Source: SIG672 sp045580325 | GTDB taxonomy: Bacteria; Bacillota; Clostridia; Oscillospirales; CAG-272 | Assembly: GCA_045580325.1 (NCBI GenBank) | Contig: JAZNNR010000007.1 | Coordinates: 73,365 to 137,364 of the forward strand | Length of the DNA stretch: 64,000 nucleotides | Direction of reading: 5' to 3' | Shown: piece by piece, positions 50,921 to 59,242 of the stretch | Layout: every line of letters starts with the position of its first letter | Position numbering within the stretch: position 1 is the stretch's first letter | Program-made: the position numbers and the translations under genes | The notes under the pieces: generated by a model | Seen by the model: only the letters and a program-made list of their open reading frames with translations | Databases searched by the model: none | Told to the model about the DNA's origin: nothing

Positions 50921-51460
50921 ATGAAATTTAAGATCGTCGGAAAAAAGACAGAAGTACCGAGCGCACTTTATTCTGTGGTGGAAAAGAAACTTGCCAAATT
51001 TGACAAGTTCTTCCGTGATGACGTTGAAGCGTTCGTCTCGATACAGAAAAAGCACAATCTTGAAACGCTCGAGCTTACGATAGTAAGCGGCGGTACGATT
51101 TACAGAAGTGAAAAGTCTGACAAAACTTACCAGAACGCTTTGGATGACGTAGTTTATTCTATTGAGCGTCAGATCAGAAAAAACAAGACCAGACTTGAAA
51201 AAAGACTTCGCGAGGGCGTTTTTGTAAAAGGCTCGGATAGCTTTGTGCCGAGCGAGGTCGAGGACGCAGAGGAGCAGATAGGCGATTTCAGCGTAAGAAT
51301 GAAATATTTTAATCTGAAGCCTATGTCGATCGACGAAGCGATACTTCAGATGCTTCTTCTCGATCACCAGTTCTTCGTATTCAGAAATGATGTTACCGAA
51401 GAAATTAACGTGGTCTATGTGAAAAAAGACGGCAACTACGGTTGTATTGTGCCTGAATAA
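50921..51460 (+). CDS. hpf: Ribosome hibernation promoting factor, long form
   Basis: 179 residues. The N-terminal beta-alpha-beta S30AE domain (MKFKIVGKKTEVPSALYSVV, VEAFVSIQKKHNLETLELTI) is joined by a linker to the C-terminal dimerisation domain (VRMKYFNLKPMSIDEAILQM, then NVVYVKKDGNYGCI). The long form makes 100S ribosome dimers in stationary phase. AAAGGTGGTTTTG precedes the ATG. Single gene with its own promoter and terminator. Confidence 0.96.
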   Translation: MKFKIVGKKTEVPSALYSVVEKKLAKFDKFFRDDVEAFVSIQKKHNLETLELTIVSGGTIYRSEKSDKTYQNALDDVVYSIERQIRKNKTRLEKRLREGVFVKGSDSFVPSEVEDAEEQIGDFSVRMKYFNLKPMSIDEAILQMLLLDHQFFVFRNDVTEEINVVYVKKDGNYGCIVPE

Positions 51461-51466
51461 AAGACA

Positions 51467-51495
51467 AAACGGCAGAGATTTCTCTGCCGTTTTTA
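51467..51495 (+). terminator. Terminator of hpf
   Basis: AAACGGCAGAGA / TCTCTGCCGTTT stem, tail TTTAAT. Confidence 0.85.
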
Positions 51496-51525
51496 ATATA
51501 GATAAATTGCTTTTCAAATATTTGT

Positions 51526-51616
51526 AAAAGTTTTTGAAAGTTCTTAGAAAACTTTTTTCAAAAAGTTTTCCAAGCGGATTCCAAAGGCAGAGCCTTTGGT
51601 GGGGTTTGGGGCAAAG
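51526..51616 (+). repeat. Dispersed two-hairpin repeat, copy 3
   Basis: AAAGTTTTTGAAAGTT, then a 15-bp inverted repeat (51543-51557 with 51560-51574, one G-T pair). CGGATTC and a second hairpin follow: CCAAAGGC / GCCTTTGG at 51581-51599. The sequence runs on to GGTGGGGTTTGGGGCAAAG, and CACCAA closes a third stem. It is the most complete of three copies and matches 2617-2690 in reverse orientation. Confidence 0.8.
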
Positions 51617-51623
51617 CACCAAT

Positions 51624-51660
51624 AAAACACGGCGGAAATTTTCTCCGCCGTGTTTTTATC
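51624..51660. terminator. Terminator at the end of the M15-like gene
   Basis: AAACACGGCGGA / TCCGCCGTGTTT stem; T-runs on both strands. It lies just past the minus-strand gene ending at 51666. Confidence 0.8.
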
Positions 51661-51665
51661 TCGAC

Positions 51666-52745
51666 TTAAAGTCCCGACGTATCTATTGTAACTACAAATC
51701 CGTCGGTATTGTTTCCACTTATAGAGTAAAGATCTCCGAATACGGTTATATCGGTTGTTTCTTCCTCAGAGAAATATACATAATATACCCACCATTCCTT
51801 GCCCGAGTCATCGCTTATTACGAGTCTTTCCTGCGCGGTGTTTGCTTTTATAACGTTCAAATATTCTTCAAGAGAAATACCGTTTTTTGCCATATATGTT
51901 GCGTGAGCGACACCGACGTATCTGAACGTCGAGTAGCTGTTTGTATCGCCTGTGTGGATAAATCCATATTTGTGGCAGTTTGTAACAAACCAGTCGTAAT
52001 ACTCGGCAGAAGGGTAGCCCGAGTAAGCGTTTTTGAGAGGAAGCTGACCGTTTTCGGTAGATATTTGTATATCGACAGCAAGACCTGCTGCGTGAGGATT
52101 GAGGAGCGCCTCGTTAATATCCTCGGTTGCCGCTATATCCTCGCTTTTGTCGTAGTAATACGCGTTTCTCAGCCAGATATTTTTGTGTCCTGTTTCGGCT
52201 ACGTATGCCGCCATCATTTTGCGGAATGCTGCGGCTGTATCTGCGTCGAGATAGAGAAGATTGTCTTTCAGTATAAAATCACCGGTATGACCGCCGCTGA
52301 GATTTATAAAATTATACTCGCTGCGCACCTTGCTTGCGGTGAGTTTGCCCATTTCTGCGCGCGTTATAAGCTCTTCTACGGGGCGCTGATACAGGGAGGT
52401 TTCTCCGAGTAAAATAAGCGGACCGCTGAAGATTTTGTTATTTTCAACTGTTACAGTCTTGTTGCCGGAGGGTGGGGGAGTTTGCTCGTTTCCTTCTTCT
52501 CCTTCGCTGCCCTCGGGGTCCTTGTTGTTTTCTTCGTCCCCCTTCTCATTGTCGCCTTTATCCTCGTCCTTATTTTGATCCTCGCTTGTGTAAGGATCAT
52601 CTTTGGCGGGCGGTTCGTCTTTTCCGAGCGCGGTAAAGGTGATAATAAGGGATATAACAACGATACAAAGAAGAAGTATGGAAGCGAAAAGTATTCCGCT
52701 TGTGCTGTGTCTGTGAAGATTTTTATTTTGAGAAGTTTCTGACAT
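51666..52745 (-). CDS. Membrane-anchored VanY-like (M15B) protein, catalytic motif incomplete
   Basis: 359 residues from the ATG at 52745 (CAAGGAGACA upstream). One transmembrane helix (GILFASILLLCIVVISLIITF) is followed by a long acidic linker. The M15B fold starts near residue 110. The first zinc motif is kept (NPHAAGLAVDIQ for SxHxxGxAxD). The second, normally EPWHxRYVG, reads NSYSTFRYVGVAHATYM. The catalytic Glu and the third metal His are therefore missing, although RYVG, HA and the closing GISLEEYL are retained. It may bind peptidoglycan without cutting it. A C-terminal extension of about 60 residues (WWVYYVYFSEEETTDITVFG) is also present, as in active family members. Confidence 0.78.
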   Translation of the reverse strand: MSETSQNKNLHRHSTSGILFASILLLCIVVISLIITFTALGKDEPPAKDDPYTSEDQNKDEDKGDNEKGDEENNKDPEGSEGEEGNEQTPPPSGNKTVTVENNKIFSGPLILLGETSLYQRPVEELITRAEMGKLTASKVRSEYNFINLSGGHTGDFILKDNLLYLDADTAAAFRKMMAAYVAETGHKNIWLRNAYYYDKSEDIAATEDINEALLNPHAAGLAVDIQISTENGQLPLKNAYSGYPSAEYYDWFVTNCHKYGFIHTGDTNSYSTFRYVGVAHATYMAKNGISLEEYLNVIKANTAQERLVISDDSGKEWWVYYVYFSEEETTDITVFGDLYSISGNNTDGFVVTIDTSGL

Positions 52746-52907
52746 AAGATGTCTCCTTGACTTTAATAATCGGTAAAAGCTACTGCATAAGTGATTATAC
52801 GCCAAAATATTGCGCTTTATAAAATATTTTTGAAATATATATTAAGCATAGCACAGTATTTAACCAAAATCAATGTATTTTCCGTAAATTTAAGGCTTTA
52901 ACTGCTT

Positions 52908-53345
52908 TTATTTGAGCTTGTCCGCCTCGGCTGTGGCAAGAGCGTCGCATCGCTCGTTGTAGATATGTCCTACGTGTCCCTTTACCCAAACGTAATTTAT
53001 ACTGTGCGGTGCGATAGCGGTAAGAAGTCTTTCCCAAAGCTCAGGGTTAAGTGCGCTCTTTCCGTCTGATTTTTTCCACCCTTTAGCGCGCCACGAGAGC
53101 GCCCAGCCCTTCGAAAGACCGTCGATTACGTATTTTGAATCGGAGCAGAAGGTAACCTCGCAAGGCTCTTTCAGCGCTTCAAAAGCCGAAATAGCTCCGA
53201 GAAGCTCCATTCGGTTGTTCGTTGTGTTCGCCTCACCGCCCGAAAGGACCTTTTCGTGAGCGCCGAAGACGAGAATTGCGCCCCAGCCGCCCGGCCCGGG
53301 ATTACCTCTGCACGCGCCGTCGGTGTATATCTCAATTTTTTTCAT
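52908..53345 (-). CDS. rnhA: Ribonuclease HI
   Basis: 145 residues. Catalytic carboxylates are visible in IYTDGACRGNPGPGGWGAI (Asp), NNRMELLGAISAF (Glu), TFCSDSKYVIDGL (Asp) and the last Asp in NERCDALATAEADK; the His is in VKGHVGHIYNER. It removes RNA from RNA-DNA hybrids. Standard length; single gene. Confidence 0.96.
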   Translation of the reverse strand: MKKIEIYTDGACRGNPGPGGWGAILVFGAHEKVLSGGEANTTNNRMELLGAISAFEALKEPCEVTFCSDSKYVIDGLSKGWALSWRAKGWKKSDGKSALNPELWERLLTAIAPHSINYVWVKGHVGHIYNERCDALATAEADKLK

Positions 53346-53551
53346 ATTTTAAATTTTCAACTTTCGTAGTATATATTGTCTGTTTTATAAAATTATACCA
53401 TACATAAAACTCTTTTTCAAGTAGAAAAGAGTCGTACATAAATATTTAATATAAATACCTTTCGAATAATCAAGTAAGTATAGGAAAAAATAAAAGCGAA
53501 TACTTTAATAAAGTAGAAAAATATTATCTTATTTGATTGAAAGGAAAAAAT

Positions 53552-54550
53552 ATGCAACTTGAATGTATCATAATGGCAGGAGGAAAGGGAAGCCGTCTTT
53601 ACCCCTTGACACAAAAAACTCCGAAGCCTCTGCTGCCTGTAAATAATATACCGAACGTGGTGAAGATTCTTGCCGAGGTCAATAGATGCAAGATCAAAAA
53701 AGCGGTCATAACTACGGGTTATCTCGGAGATGAGTTAAAGAAAAATATAGGTAACAATATTTACGATGTGGAAATAAAATACGCGCAAGAAGAAGAGCCT
53801 CTCGGAAGCGCGGGCGGCGTAAAAAACGCTTCAAAATACACCTCGGGAGACCTGCTTGTAATAAGCGGAGATGCGGTCTTTGAGGGCGACCTCTCGGATA
53901 TGATAAAAAGACACTACGAGAGCGGAGCTGACTTGACTATCGCCTGCACCGAGGTGGAGGACACCTCGCGCTTTGGAGTGCTCGTTACGGATAGTAGCGG
54001 CAGGATAGTCCGCTTTTGCGAAAAGCCGTCCGAGGGCGAGTGCGATTCAAGGCTTGTAAATATAGGGATATATATAATCTCGCGAGAGATCATAGAGGCT
54101 CTGCCCGAGAATACAAAGCTTGATTTCTCTCTTGACGTTTTCCCGAAGCTCCTTAAAACCAAAAAGGTCATGGCGTGGAAAAGTAATGCCTATTGGTGCG
54201 ATATGGGTACGCTTTCTTCATATCTCGAATGCAATATGAGATACTCGAAAGGGAAGAATATTATCGGAAAAAACTGCAATATATCGCCCGATGCGAAAAT
54301 AAGCGGAAGTATAATATTCGACGGTGTTACGGTAGAGGCAAACGCCTGTATATGCGATGCCGTGATATGCAAGGACGCTCATATCGGTAACGGCGCGGGA
54401 GTCGCGCGCGGATCTGTTATAGGGGAGAATTGCTCGGTTTCGGCAAGCGAGGTAGTTTCTCCCGACTCTCTTAACATCACAAGAGTCGCCGATCAGGAAA
54501 TAATGCGTAACGATATGCCGCACAGCTTTACGATGACGATAACAGAGTAA
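53552..54550 (+). CDS. Sugar-1-phosphate nucleotidyltransferase
   Basis: 332 residues from the ATG at 53552 (AAGGAAAAAAT). The GT-A pyrophosphorylase signature is MAGGKGSRLYPLTQKTPKPLL, followed by LLVISGDAVFEGDLSDMI (metal Asp) and VRFCEKPSEGE. The C-terminal third is a left-handed beta helix (ISPDAKISGSIIFDGVTVEAN). The substrate may be mannose-1-P/GTP or glucose-1-P. Sugar-specific residues cannot be read here, and no other capsule gene is adjacent. Monocistronic. Confidence 0.88.
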   Translation: MQLECIIMAGGKGSRLYPLTQKTPKPLLPVNNIPNVVKILAEVNRCKIKKAVITTGYLGDELKKNIGNNIYDVEIKYAQEEEPLGSAGGVKNASKYTSGDLLVISGDAVFEGDLSDMIKRHYESGADLTIACTEVEDTSRFGVLVTDSSGRIVRFCEKPSEGECDSRLVNIGIYIISREIIEALPENTKLDFSLDVFPKLLKTKKVMAWKSNAYWCDMGTLSSYLECNMRYSKGKNIIGKNCNISPDAKISGSIIFDGVTVEANACICDAVICKDAHIGNGAGVARGSVIGENCSVSASEVVSPDSLNITRVADQEIMRNDMPHSFTMTITE

Positions 54551-54608
54551 AAGTGCAATCGTAATAATAAATTTGTAAAAAAATAATGCAGTTTGTAGAA
54601 AATAACGA

Positions 54609-54637
54609 TTGACATTTTTTTGACAAAGTTGTATAAT
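54609..54637 (+). promoter_or_regulatory. Consensus promoter of adhE
   Basis: TTGACA (54609-54614), 17-bp spacer, TATAAT (54632-54637). A redox (Rex) operator of the TTGTTAA...TTAACAA type was looked for and not seen. Confidence 0.9.
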
Positions 54638-54708
54638 GAGGGTAAGGTGGAGGCGAAAGCCTTCGGCTGTAAAAAACTACTCTAAAGCTACGAAAGGATT
54701 TTTGAGAT

Positions 54709-57324
54709 ATGGCTTACGAATACACGGTGATTGACGGCGTAGATAAACTTAAAGCCGCAATAGAAAGAGTCAGAGAAGCTCAAAAGAAATTTGCAAGTTA
54801 CACGCAGGAAGAGGTTGACAAGATTTTCCTTGCCGCCGCGGCTGCTGCAAATAAGGAGAGAATAAGACTTGCAAAGCTTGCCGTCGAGGAAACGGGAATG
54901 GGTATCGTTGAAGATAAGGTTATAAAGAACCACTATGCTTCAGAGTATATCTACAACGCTTACAAAAACGTAAAGACCTGCGGCATCATTGAAGAGGACA
55001 CAGCTTACGGAATCAAAAAGATAGCAGAGCCTATCGGTGTTATCGCTGCTGTAATTCCGACCACCAATCCCACGTCTACTGCTATATTCAAAACACTTCT
55101 CGCCCTCAAGACGAGAAACGGTATAATAATCAGCCCTCACCCGAGAGCGAAGAAATCCACTATTGAAGCTGCCCGTATCGTGCTTGAGGCGGCAGTTTCG
55201 GCGGGAGCACCCGAGGGTATCATCGACTGGATAGACATTCCCAGCCTTGAAATGACCAACCTTGTAATGAAGGAAGCCGACATTATTCTTGCTACCGGCG
55301 GTCCCGGAATGGTAAAGGCAGCCTATTCGAGCGGAAAGCCCGCACTCGGCGTAGGCGCAGGTAATACTCCCGCAATTATCGATGACAGCGCGGATATTAT
55401 TCTTGCGGTAAACTCGATAATCCACTCAAAGACCTTTGATAACGGTATGATATGCGCTTCCGAGCAGTCTGTTATCGTGCTTGACAGCGTATATGACGCA
55501 GTAAAGGACGAATTTGCAAAGAGAGGCTGTTATTTCCTCAGCGACGAAGAAACGGATAAGCTTCGCGCAACGATACTCATAAACGGCGCGCTCAACGCAA
55601 AGATAGTCGGACAAAGACCTGTAACCATCGCAACTCTAGCAGGAGTCGAGGTTCCCGAGGCGACCAAGATCCTTATCGGTGAGGTTGAAAGCGTTGATAT
55701 TTCCGAGGAATTTGCACACGAAAAGCTCTCTCCCGTGCTCGCAATGTATAGAGCAAAGGATATAAATGACGCATTTGAAAAGGCAGAGCAGCTCGTAGCA
55801 GACGGCGGATACGGTCATACCTCCTCGATATATCTGAATGCGATGACAGAAAAAGCAAAGCTTGACGAATTCGCTTCGCGTATGAAGACCTGCCGTATTC
55901 TCGTAAATACTCCATCCTCGCAGGGCGGTATCGGAGATATTTATAATTTTATGCTTGCGCCCTCGCTGACACTCGGATGCGGCTCTTGGGGCGGAAACAG
56001 CGTTTCTGAAAACGTAGGTGTAAAGCACCTTCTCAACATTAAAACAGTTGCCGAAAGGAGAGAAAATATGCTTTGGTTCAGAGCTCCCGAAAAGATATAT
56101 ATCAAAAAGGGCTGTCTGCCTGTTGCTCTTGACGAGCTTGGCAGCGTTATGGGAAAGAAAAAGGCGTTCATCGTAACAGATAACTTCCTTTACAAGAACG
56201 GCTATGCAAATCCTATAATCAATAAGCTCAGTCAGCTGGGCATAGACCACAGCGTATTTTTCGATGTAGAGCCCGATCCTACACTCGCTTGTGCAAAGGC
56301 GGGCGCGGCACAGATGGCAGCATTTGCTCCCGACTGTATTATCGCACTCGGCGGCGGCTCGGCTATGGACGCGGCTAAAATTATGTGGGTGCTTTACGAG
56401 CACCCCGAGGCAGACTTTATGGATATGGCGATGCGCTTTATGGACATTCGCAAGAGAGTCTATACCTTCCCGAAGATGGGTGAAAAGGCATACTTCATCG
56501 CTATTCCGACCTCTGCGGGAACAGGCTCTGAGGTTACACCTTTTGCCGTAATTACCGATGAAAAGAGCGGAGTAAAATATCCTCTCGCAGACTATGAGCT
56601 TCTTCCCAATATGGCGATAATCGACACCGATTTCCATATGTCAGCGCCTCGCGGACTTACCGCCGCATCGGGTATAGACGCAGTTACCCACGCACTCGAA
56701 GCCTACGCTTCGATGCTTGCGACCGACTATACCGACAGCCTTGCGCTCGGCTCGCTCAAGACGGTATTTAAGTACCTCCCGAGAGCGTACGATAACGGAA
56801 GCACCGACGTAGAAGCACGTGAAAAGATGGCAAACGCGGCTACTATGGCAGGTATGTCGTTTGCAAATGCATTCCTCGGAATCTGTCATTCGATGGCGCA
56901 CAAGCTCGGCGCGTTCCACCATCTCCCTCACGGAGTTGCAAACGCTCTTATGATAGATGAGGTCATAAGATTCAACGCAGTAAACGTTCCCGTAAAGATG
57001 GGTACATTCTCGCAGTACGCATATCCTCATACGCTTGAAAGATATGCCGAGGTTGCAGATCACCTCGGACTCGGCGGAAATACCGATGAGGAAAAGCTTG
57101 AAAATCTTATAAAGGCTCTTGACGAGCTTAAGGCGAGAGTCGGAATAAAGCCGGCCATAAAGGACTACGTTGAAAACGAGGAGGACTTCCTTGCACGTCT
57201 TGACGATATGGTAGAGCAGGCATTTGACGATCAGTGCACAGGAGCAAATCCGAGATATCCGCTTATGAGCGAAATGAAACAGATGTATCTTAACGCTTAT
57301 TACGGCAGACACGAAAATGTCTGA
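54709..57324 (+). CDS. adhE: Bifunctional aldehyde-alcohol dehydrogenase AdhE
   Basis: 871 residues. The N-terminal half is a CoA-acylating aldehyde dehydrogenase: catalytic Cys249 in NGMICASEQSVIV, NAD motif in PTTNPTSTAIFKTLLALKTR. The C-terminal half is an iron alcohol dehydrogenase (ALGGGSAMDAAKIMWVLYEH, HSMAHKLGAFHHLPHGVANAL with the metal His). It reduces acetyl-CoA to ethanol through acetaldehyde, regenerating two NAD, and may form spirosomes. The linker near 440-455 is intact. A kinase-like gene follows 33 bp downstream in the same transcript. Confidence 0.97.
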   Translation: MAYEYTVIDGVDKLKAAIERVREAQKKFASYTQEEVDKIFLAAAAAANKERIRLAKLAVEETGMGIVEDKVIKNHYASEYIYNAYKNVKTCGIIEEDTAYGIKKIAEPIGVIAAVIPTTNPTSTAIFKTLLALKTRNGIIISPHPRAKKSTIEAARIVLEAAVSAGAPEGIIDWIDIPSLEMTNLVMKEADIILATGGPGMVKAAYSSGKPALGVGAGNTPAIIDDSADIILAVNSIIHSKTFDNGMICASEQSVIVLDSVYDAVKDEFAKRGCYFLSDEETDKLRATILINGALNAKIVGQRPVTIATLAGVEVPEATKILIGEVESVDISEEFAHEKLSPVLAMYRAKDINDAFEKAEQLVADGGYGHTSSIYLNAMTEKAKLDEFASRMKTCRILVNTPSSQGGIGDIYNFMLAPSLTLGCGSWGGNSVSENVGVKHLLNIKTVAERRENMLWFRAPEKIYIKKGCLPVALDELGSVMGKKKAFIVTDNFLYKNGYANPIINKLSQLGIDHSVFFDVEPDPTLACAKAGAAQMAAFAPDCIIALGGGSAMDAAKIMWVLYEHPEADFMDMAMRFMDIRKRVYTFPKMGEKAYFIAIPTSAGTGSEVTPFAVITDEKSGVKYPLADYELLPNMAIIDTDFHMSAPRGLTAASGIDAVTHALEAYASMLATDYTDSLALGSLKTVFKYLPRAYDNGSTDVEAREKMANAATMAGMSFANAFLGICHSMAHKLGAFHHLPHGVANALMIDEVIRFNAVNVPVKMGTFSQYAYPHTLERYAEVADHLGLGGNTDEEKLENLIKALDELKARVGIKPAIKDYVENEEDFLARLDDMVEQAFDDQCTGANPRYPLMSEMKQMYLNAYYGRHENV

Positions 57325-57356
57325 TAAAAGAATTTCAGAAAGGGAAGGTTACAAAT

Positions 57357-58106
57357 ATGAAACTTGATAATCTTATTGCAGTACACGACACGAAATCCTT
57401 TTACCGCGACGGAGATAAGTTTATAAAGGTCTTTAACGCGGACTATTCAAAGGCAGACGTTTTGAGCGAAGCGCTCAATCAGGCGCGCGTGGAAGAAACC
57501 GCGATCAACGTTCCCGAAGTTATCGAGGTAATGAAATTCGATGACAGATGGGCGATCGTTTCAAGATATATCGAAGGAACCACGCTTTCTCATCTCGTTT
57601 CGGAAAATCCCGATAAAATAGACGAATATATGGAGCTTTTTGTTGATATTCAGATGTCTATCCATTCGCAGACGTCCCCTCTTCTTAATAAGCTCAAGGA
57701 TAAAATGAACAGAAAGATCAGCCAGTCCTCGCTCGACGCTACCACAAGATACGAGCTTCACACACGCCTTGAGGGACTCCCGAAGCATAACAAGGTCTGC
57801 CACGGAGATTTCAGACCGTCGAATATTATAATTGCAAACGACGGCACGCCTTACGTTATCGACTGGTCGCACGTTACACAGGGTAACGCATCGGCGGACG
57901 TGGCGAGAACCTACCTTCTTTTCTGCCTCAAGGGACAGAAGAATTACGCAGATAAGTATCTCAATCTTTTCTGCAAGAAGAGCGATACCGCAAGACAGTA
58001 CGTTGAAAAGTGGATGCCTATCGTAGCTGCTTCGCAGTCTGTCAAGGGCAAGGAAGAAGAGAGAGAATTCCTGCTTTCCTGGGTAAATATCGTTGATTTT
58101 GAGTAA
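57357..58106 (+). CDS. Aminoglycoside phosphotransferase-like kinase
   Basis: 249 residues of the APH/choline kinase fold. The catalytic loop is VCHGDFRPSNIII and the metal Asp is in YVIDWSHVTQG. The N-lobe Lys is in FIKVFNADYSKAD and a hinge GTTLSHLVSE follows. It resembles the TIGR02172 Fibrobacter/Clostridium kinases often found as housekeeping genes. Resistance should not be assumed: the aminoglycoside-binding C-lobe is short and the gene sits in an adhE transcript. The substrate is unknown. Confidence 0.85.
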   Translation: MKLDNLIAVHDTKSFYRDGDKFIKVFNADYSKADVLSEALNQARVEETAINVPEVIEVMKFDDRWAIVSRYIEGTTLSHLVSENPDKIDEYMELFVDIQMSIHSQTSPLLNKLKDKMNRKISQSSLDATTRYELHTRLEGLPKHNKVCHGDFRPSNIIIANDGTPYVIDWSHVTQGNASADVARTYLLFCLKGQKNYADKYLNLFCKKSDTARQYVEKWMPIVAASQSVKGKEEEREFLLSWVNIVDFE

Positions 58107-58145
58107 AGTGAATATATAAAGCTGCCACCGGGTAGTGAGATGCAA

Positions 58146-58203
58146 AAGCATCCGTATGCACATCGTTAGGTCTTTGAAGATGTGTGTGCGGATGCTTCTT
58201 TTT
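58146..58203 (+). terminator. Long hairpin terminator after the kinase-like gene
   Basis: AAGCATCCGTATGCACATC pairs with GATGTGTGTGCGGATGCTT over about 18 bp, loop GTTAGGTCTTTGAA, tail CTTTTTAG. The short segment before it (CTGCCACCGGGTAGTGAGATG) is also structured. This could be an attenuator for the next gene and not only a terminator. Confidence 0.7.
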
Positions 58204-58260
58204 AGGAGATTAGCGTAAAAGTTTAGCTCTTTTCGACTTGAAGTTCTCTGTTTCACGCTT

Positions 58261-58320
58261 AAATCAACCCTAAAAATGTGCTCTGACCCATTTTTGTCGC
58301 AGAGCGACTCGGGTTGATTT
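58261..58320 (+). promoter_or_regulatory. Nested perfect hairpin in the pnuC leader
   Basis: Outer stem AAATCAACCC (58261-58270) with GGGTTGATTT (58311-58320); inner stem GCTCTG (58280-58285) with CAGAGC (58300-58305). Both stems pair perfectly, and the inner loop is ACCCATTTTTGTCG. A third small hairpin (GCCGC/GCGGC) precedes the RBS of pnuC. It is either a cis-acting RNA or a mobile palindrome; the sequence alone does not decide. Confidence 0.5.
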
Positions 58321-58365
58321 CAAAATGTATTTGTGCCGCCGCAGTGCGGCGAAATGGAGAAAATT

Positions 58366-59064
58366 ATGTCTTTGATTCAAAAAATAATAAAGTATTTTTC
58401 AAAAGCGGAAATTATACTGTGGTGCGCGTCAGCTGCGCTTATTTTCGTATCGTTCTGCCTTTTCGACAGGGGAAGCTACATAACCTTGTTTGCTTCGCTG
58501 ATCGGTGTTACATCCCTTATTTTCAGCGCAAAAGGAAACCCTGTCGGGCAGCTTCTTATGGTTATATTCAGCCTAGTGTACGGTGTCATATCGTTTACAT
58601 TTTCATACTACGGCGAGATGATCACCTATCTTGGTATGACGATGCCTATGGCAATATTTGCGCTTGTGTCCTGGCTGAAAAATCCTTATAAAGGAAACAA
58701 AGCCGAGGTCAAGGTGAATACTATCGGGAAGGTCGAAGCTCTGTTTATGTGGGCGGCAGCAGCGGCAGTTACAGCTCTGTTTTATTTTATACTTGACTAC
58801 TTTGAAACGGCAAATATAGTTCTAAGTACAGTTTCTGTAACAACGAGCTTTATTGCGGTCTATCTGACGTTCAGAAGAAGTCCCTTTTTTGCCTTGGCAT
58901 ATGCCGCAAATGATACTATTTTAATTGCCCTGTGGACACTTGCAAGTATATGCGACACAAGATACATATCGGTCGTCGTGTGCTTTATGGCGTTTTGGGT
59001 AAATGATATTTATGGGTATATCAGTTGGCAAAGGATGAAAACAAGGCAGGAGAAAAATGGATAA
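58366..59064 (+). CDS. pnuC: Nicotinamide riboside transporter PnuC
   Basis: 232 residues from the ATG at 58366, six bases after GGAG; earlier in-frame starts lie in the leader hairpin. Seven hydrophobic segments. The family core near the C-terminus is RRSPFFALAYAANDTILIAL then WTLA and FMAFWVNDIYGYISWQRMK. It imports nicotinamide riboside for NAD synthesis by facilitated diffusion, trapped by NadR or NRK kinase. No kinase gene is adjacent. TPP- and NAD-linked riboswitches can precede pnuC; the leader here does not match one I know. Confidence 0.92.
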   Translation: MSLIQKIIKYFSKAEIILWCASAALIFVSFCLFDRGSYITLFASLIGVTSLIFSAKGNPVGQLLMVIFSLVYGVISFTFSYYGEMITYLGMTMPMAIFALVSWLKNPYKGNKAEVKVNTIGKVEALFMWAAAAAVTALFYFILDYFETANIVLSTVSVTTSFIAVYLTFRRSPFFALAYAANDTILIALWTLASICDTRYISVVVCFMAFWVNDIYGYISWQRMKTRQEKNG

Positions 59065-59162
59065 TACAAAGGGAAACCCCGACAGATTGGCGTGATGCTC
59101 TTATCGGAATATAACTCTTGCTTTCTCTGCTGATTTGTGATACAATATAGGATATGGGCTTT

Positions 59163-59197
59163 GCCCGAAGTCTTTGTAATACAAAGGCGAAACGGGC
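59163..59197 (+). other. Short hairpin in the leader of the 59243 gene
   Basis: GCCCG (59163-59167) with CGGGC (59193-59197), and CTTTGT (59172-59177) with ACAAAG (59181-59186). It lies 45 bp before the start codon. Function unknown; no T-run follows. Confidence 0.4.
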
Positions 59198-59242
59198 AAT
59201 AAAGCAGCATTGCAAATAAGAGTTTGGTGAGGTGATTGAAAA

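Noticed and set aside
55636..56637. 333-codon open frame antisense to adhE
   Set aside because: Same reason: it lies opposite the intact AdhE sequence and shows no domain.
57357..58106. Aminoglycoside resistance gene
   Set aside because: The APH fold is shared by many metabolic kinases; nothing here indicates antibiotic binding and there is no mobile context.
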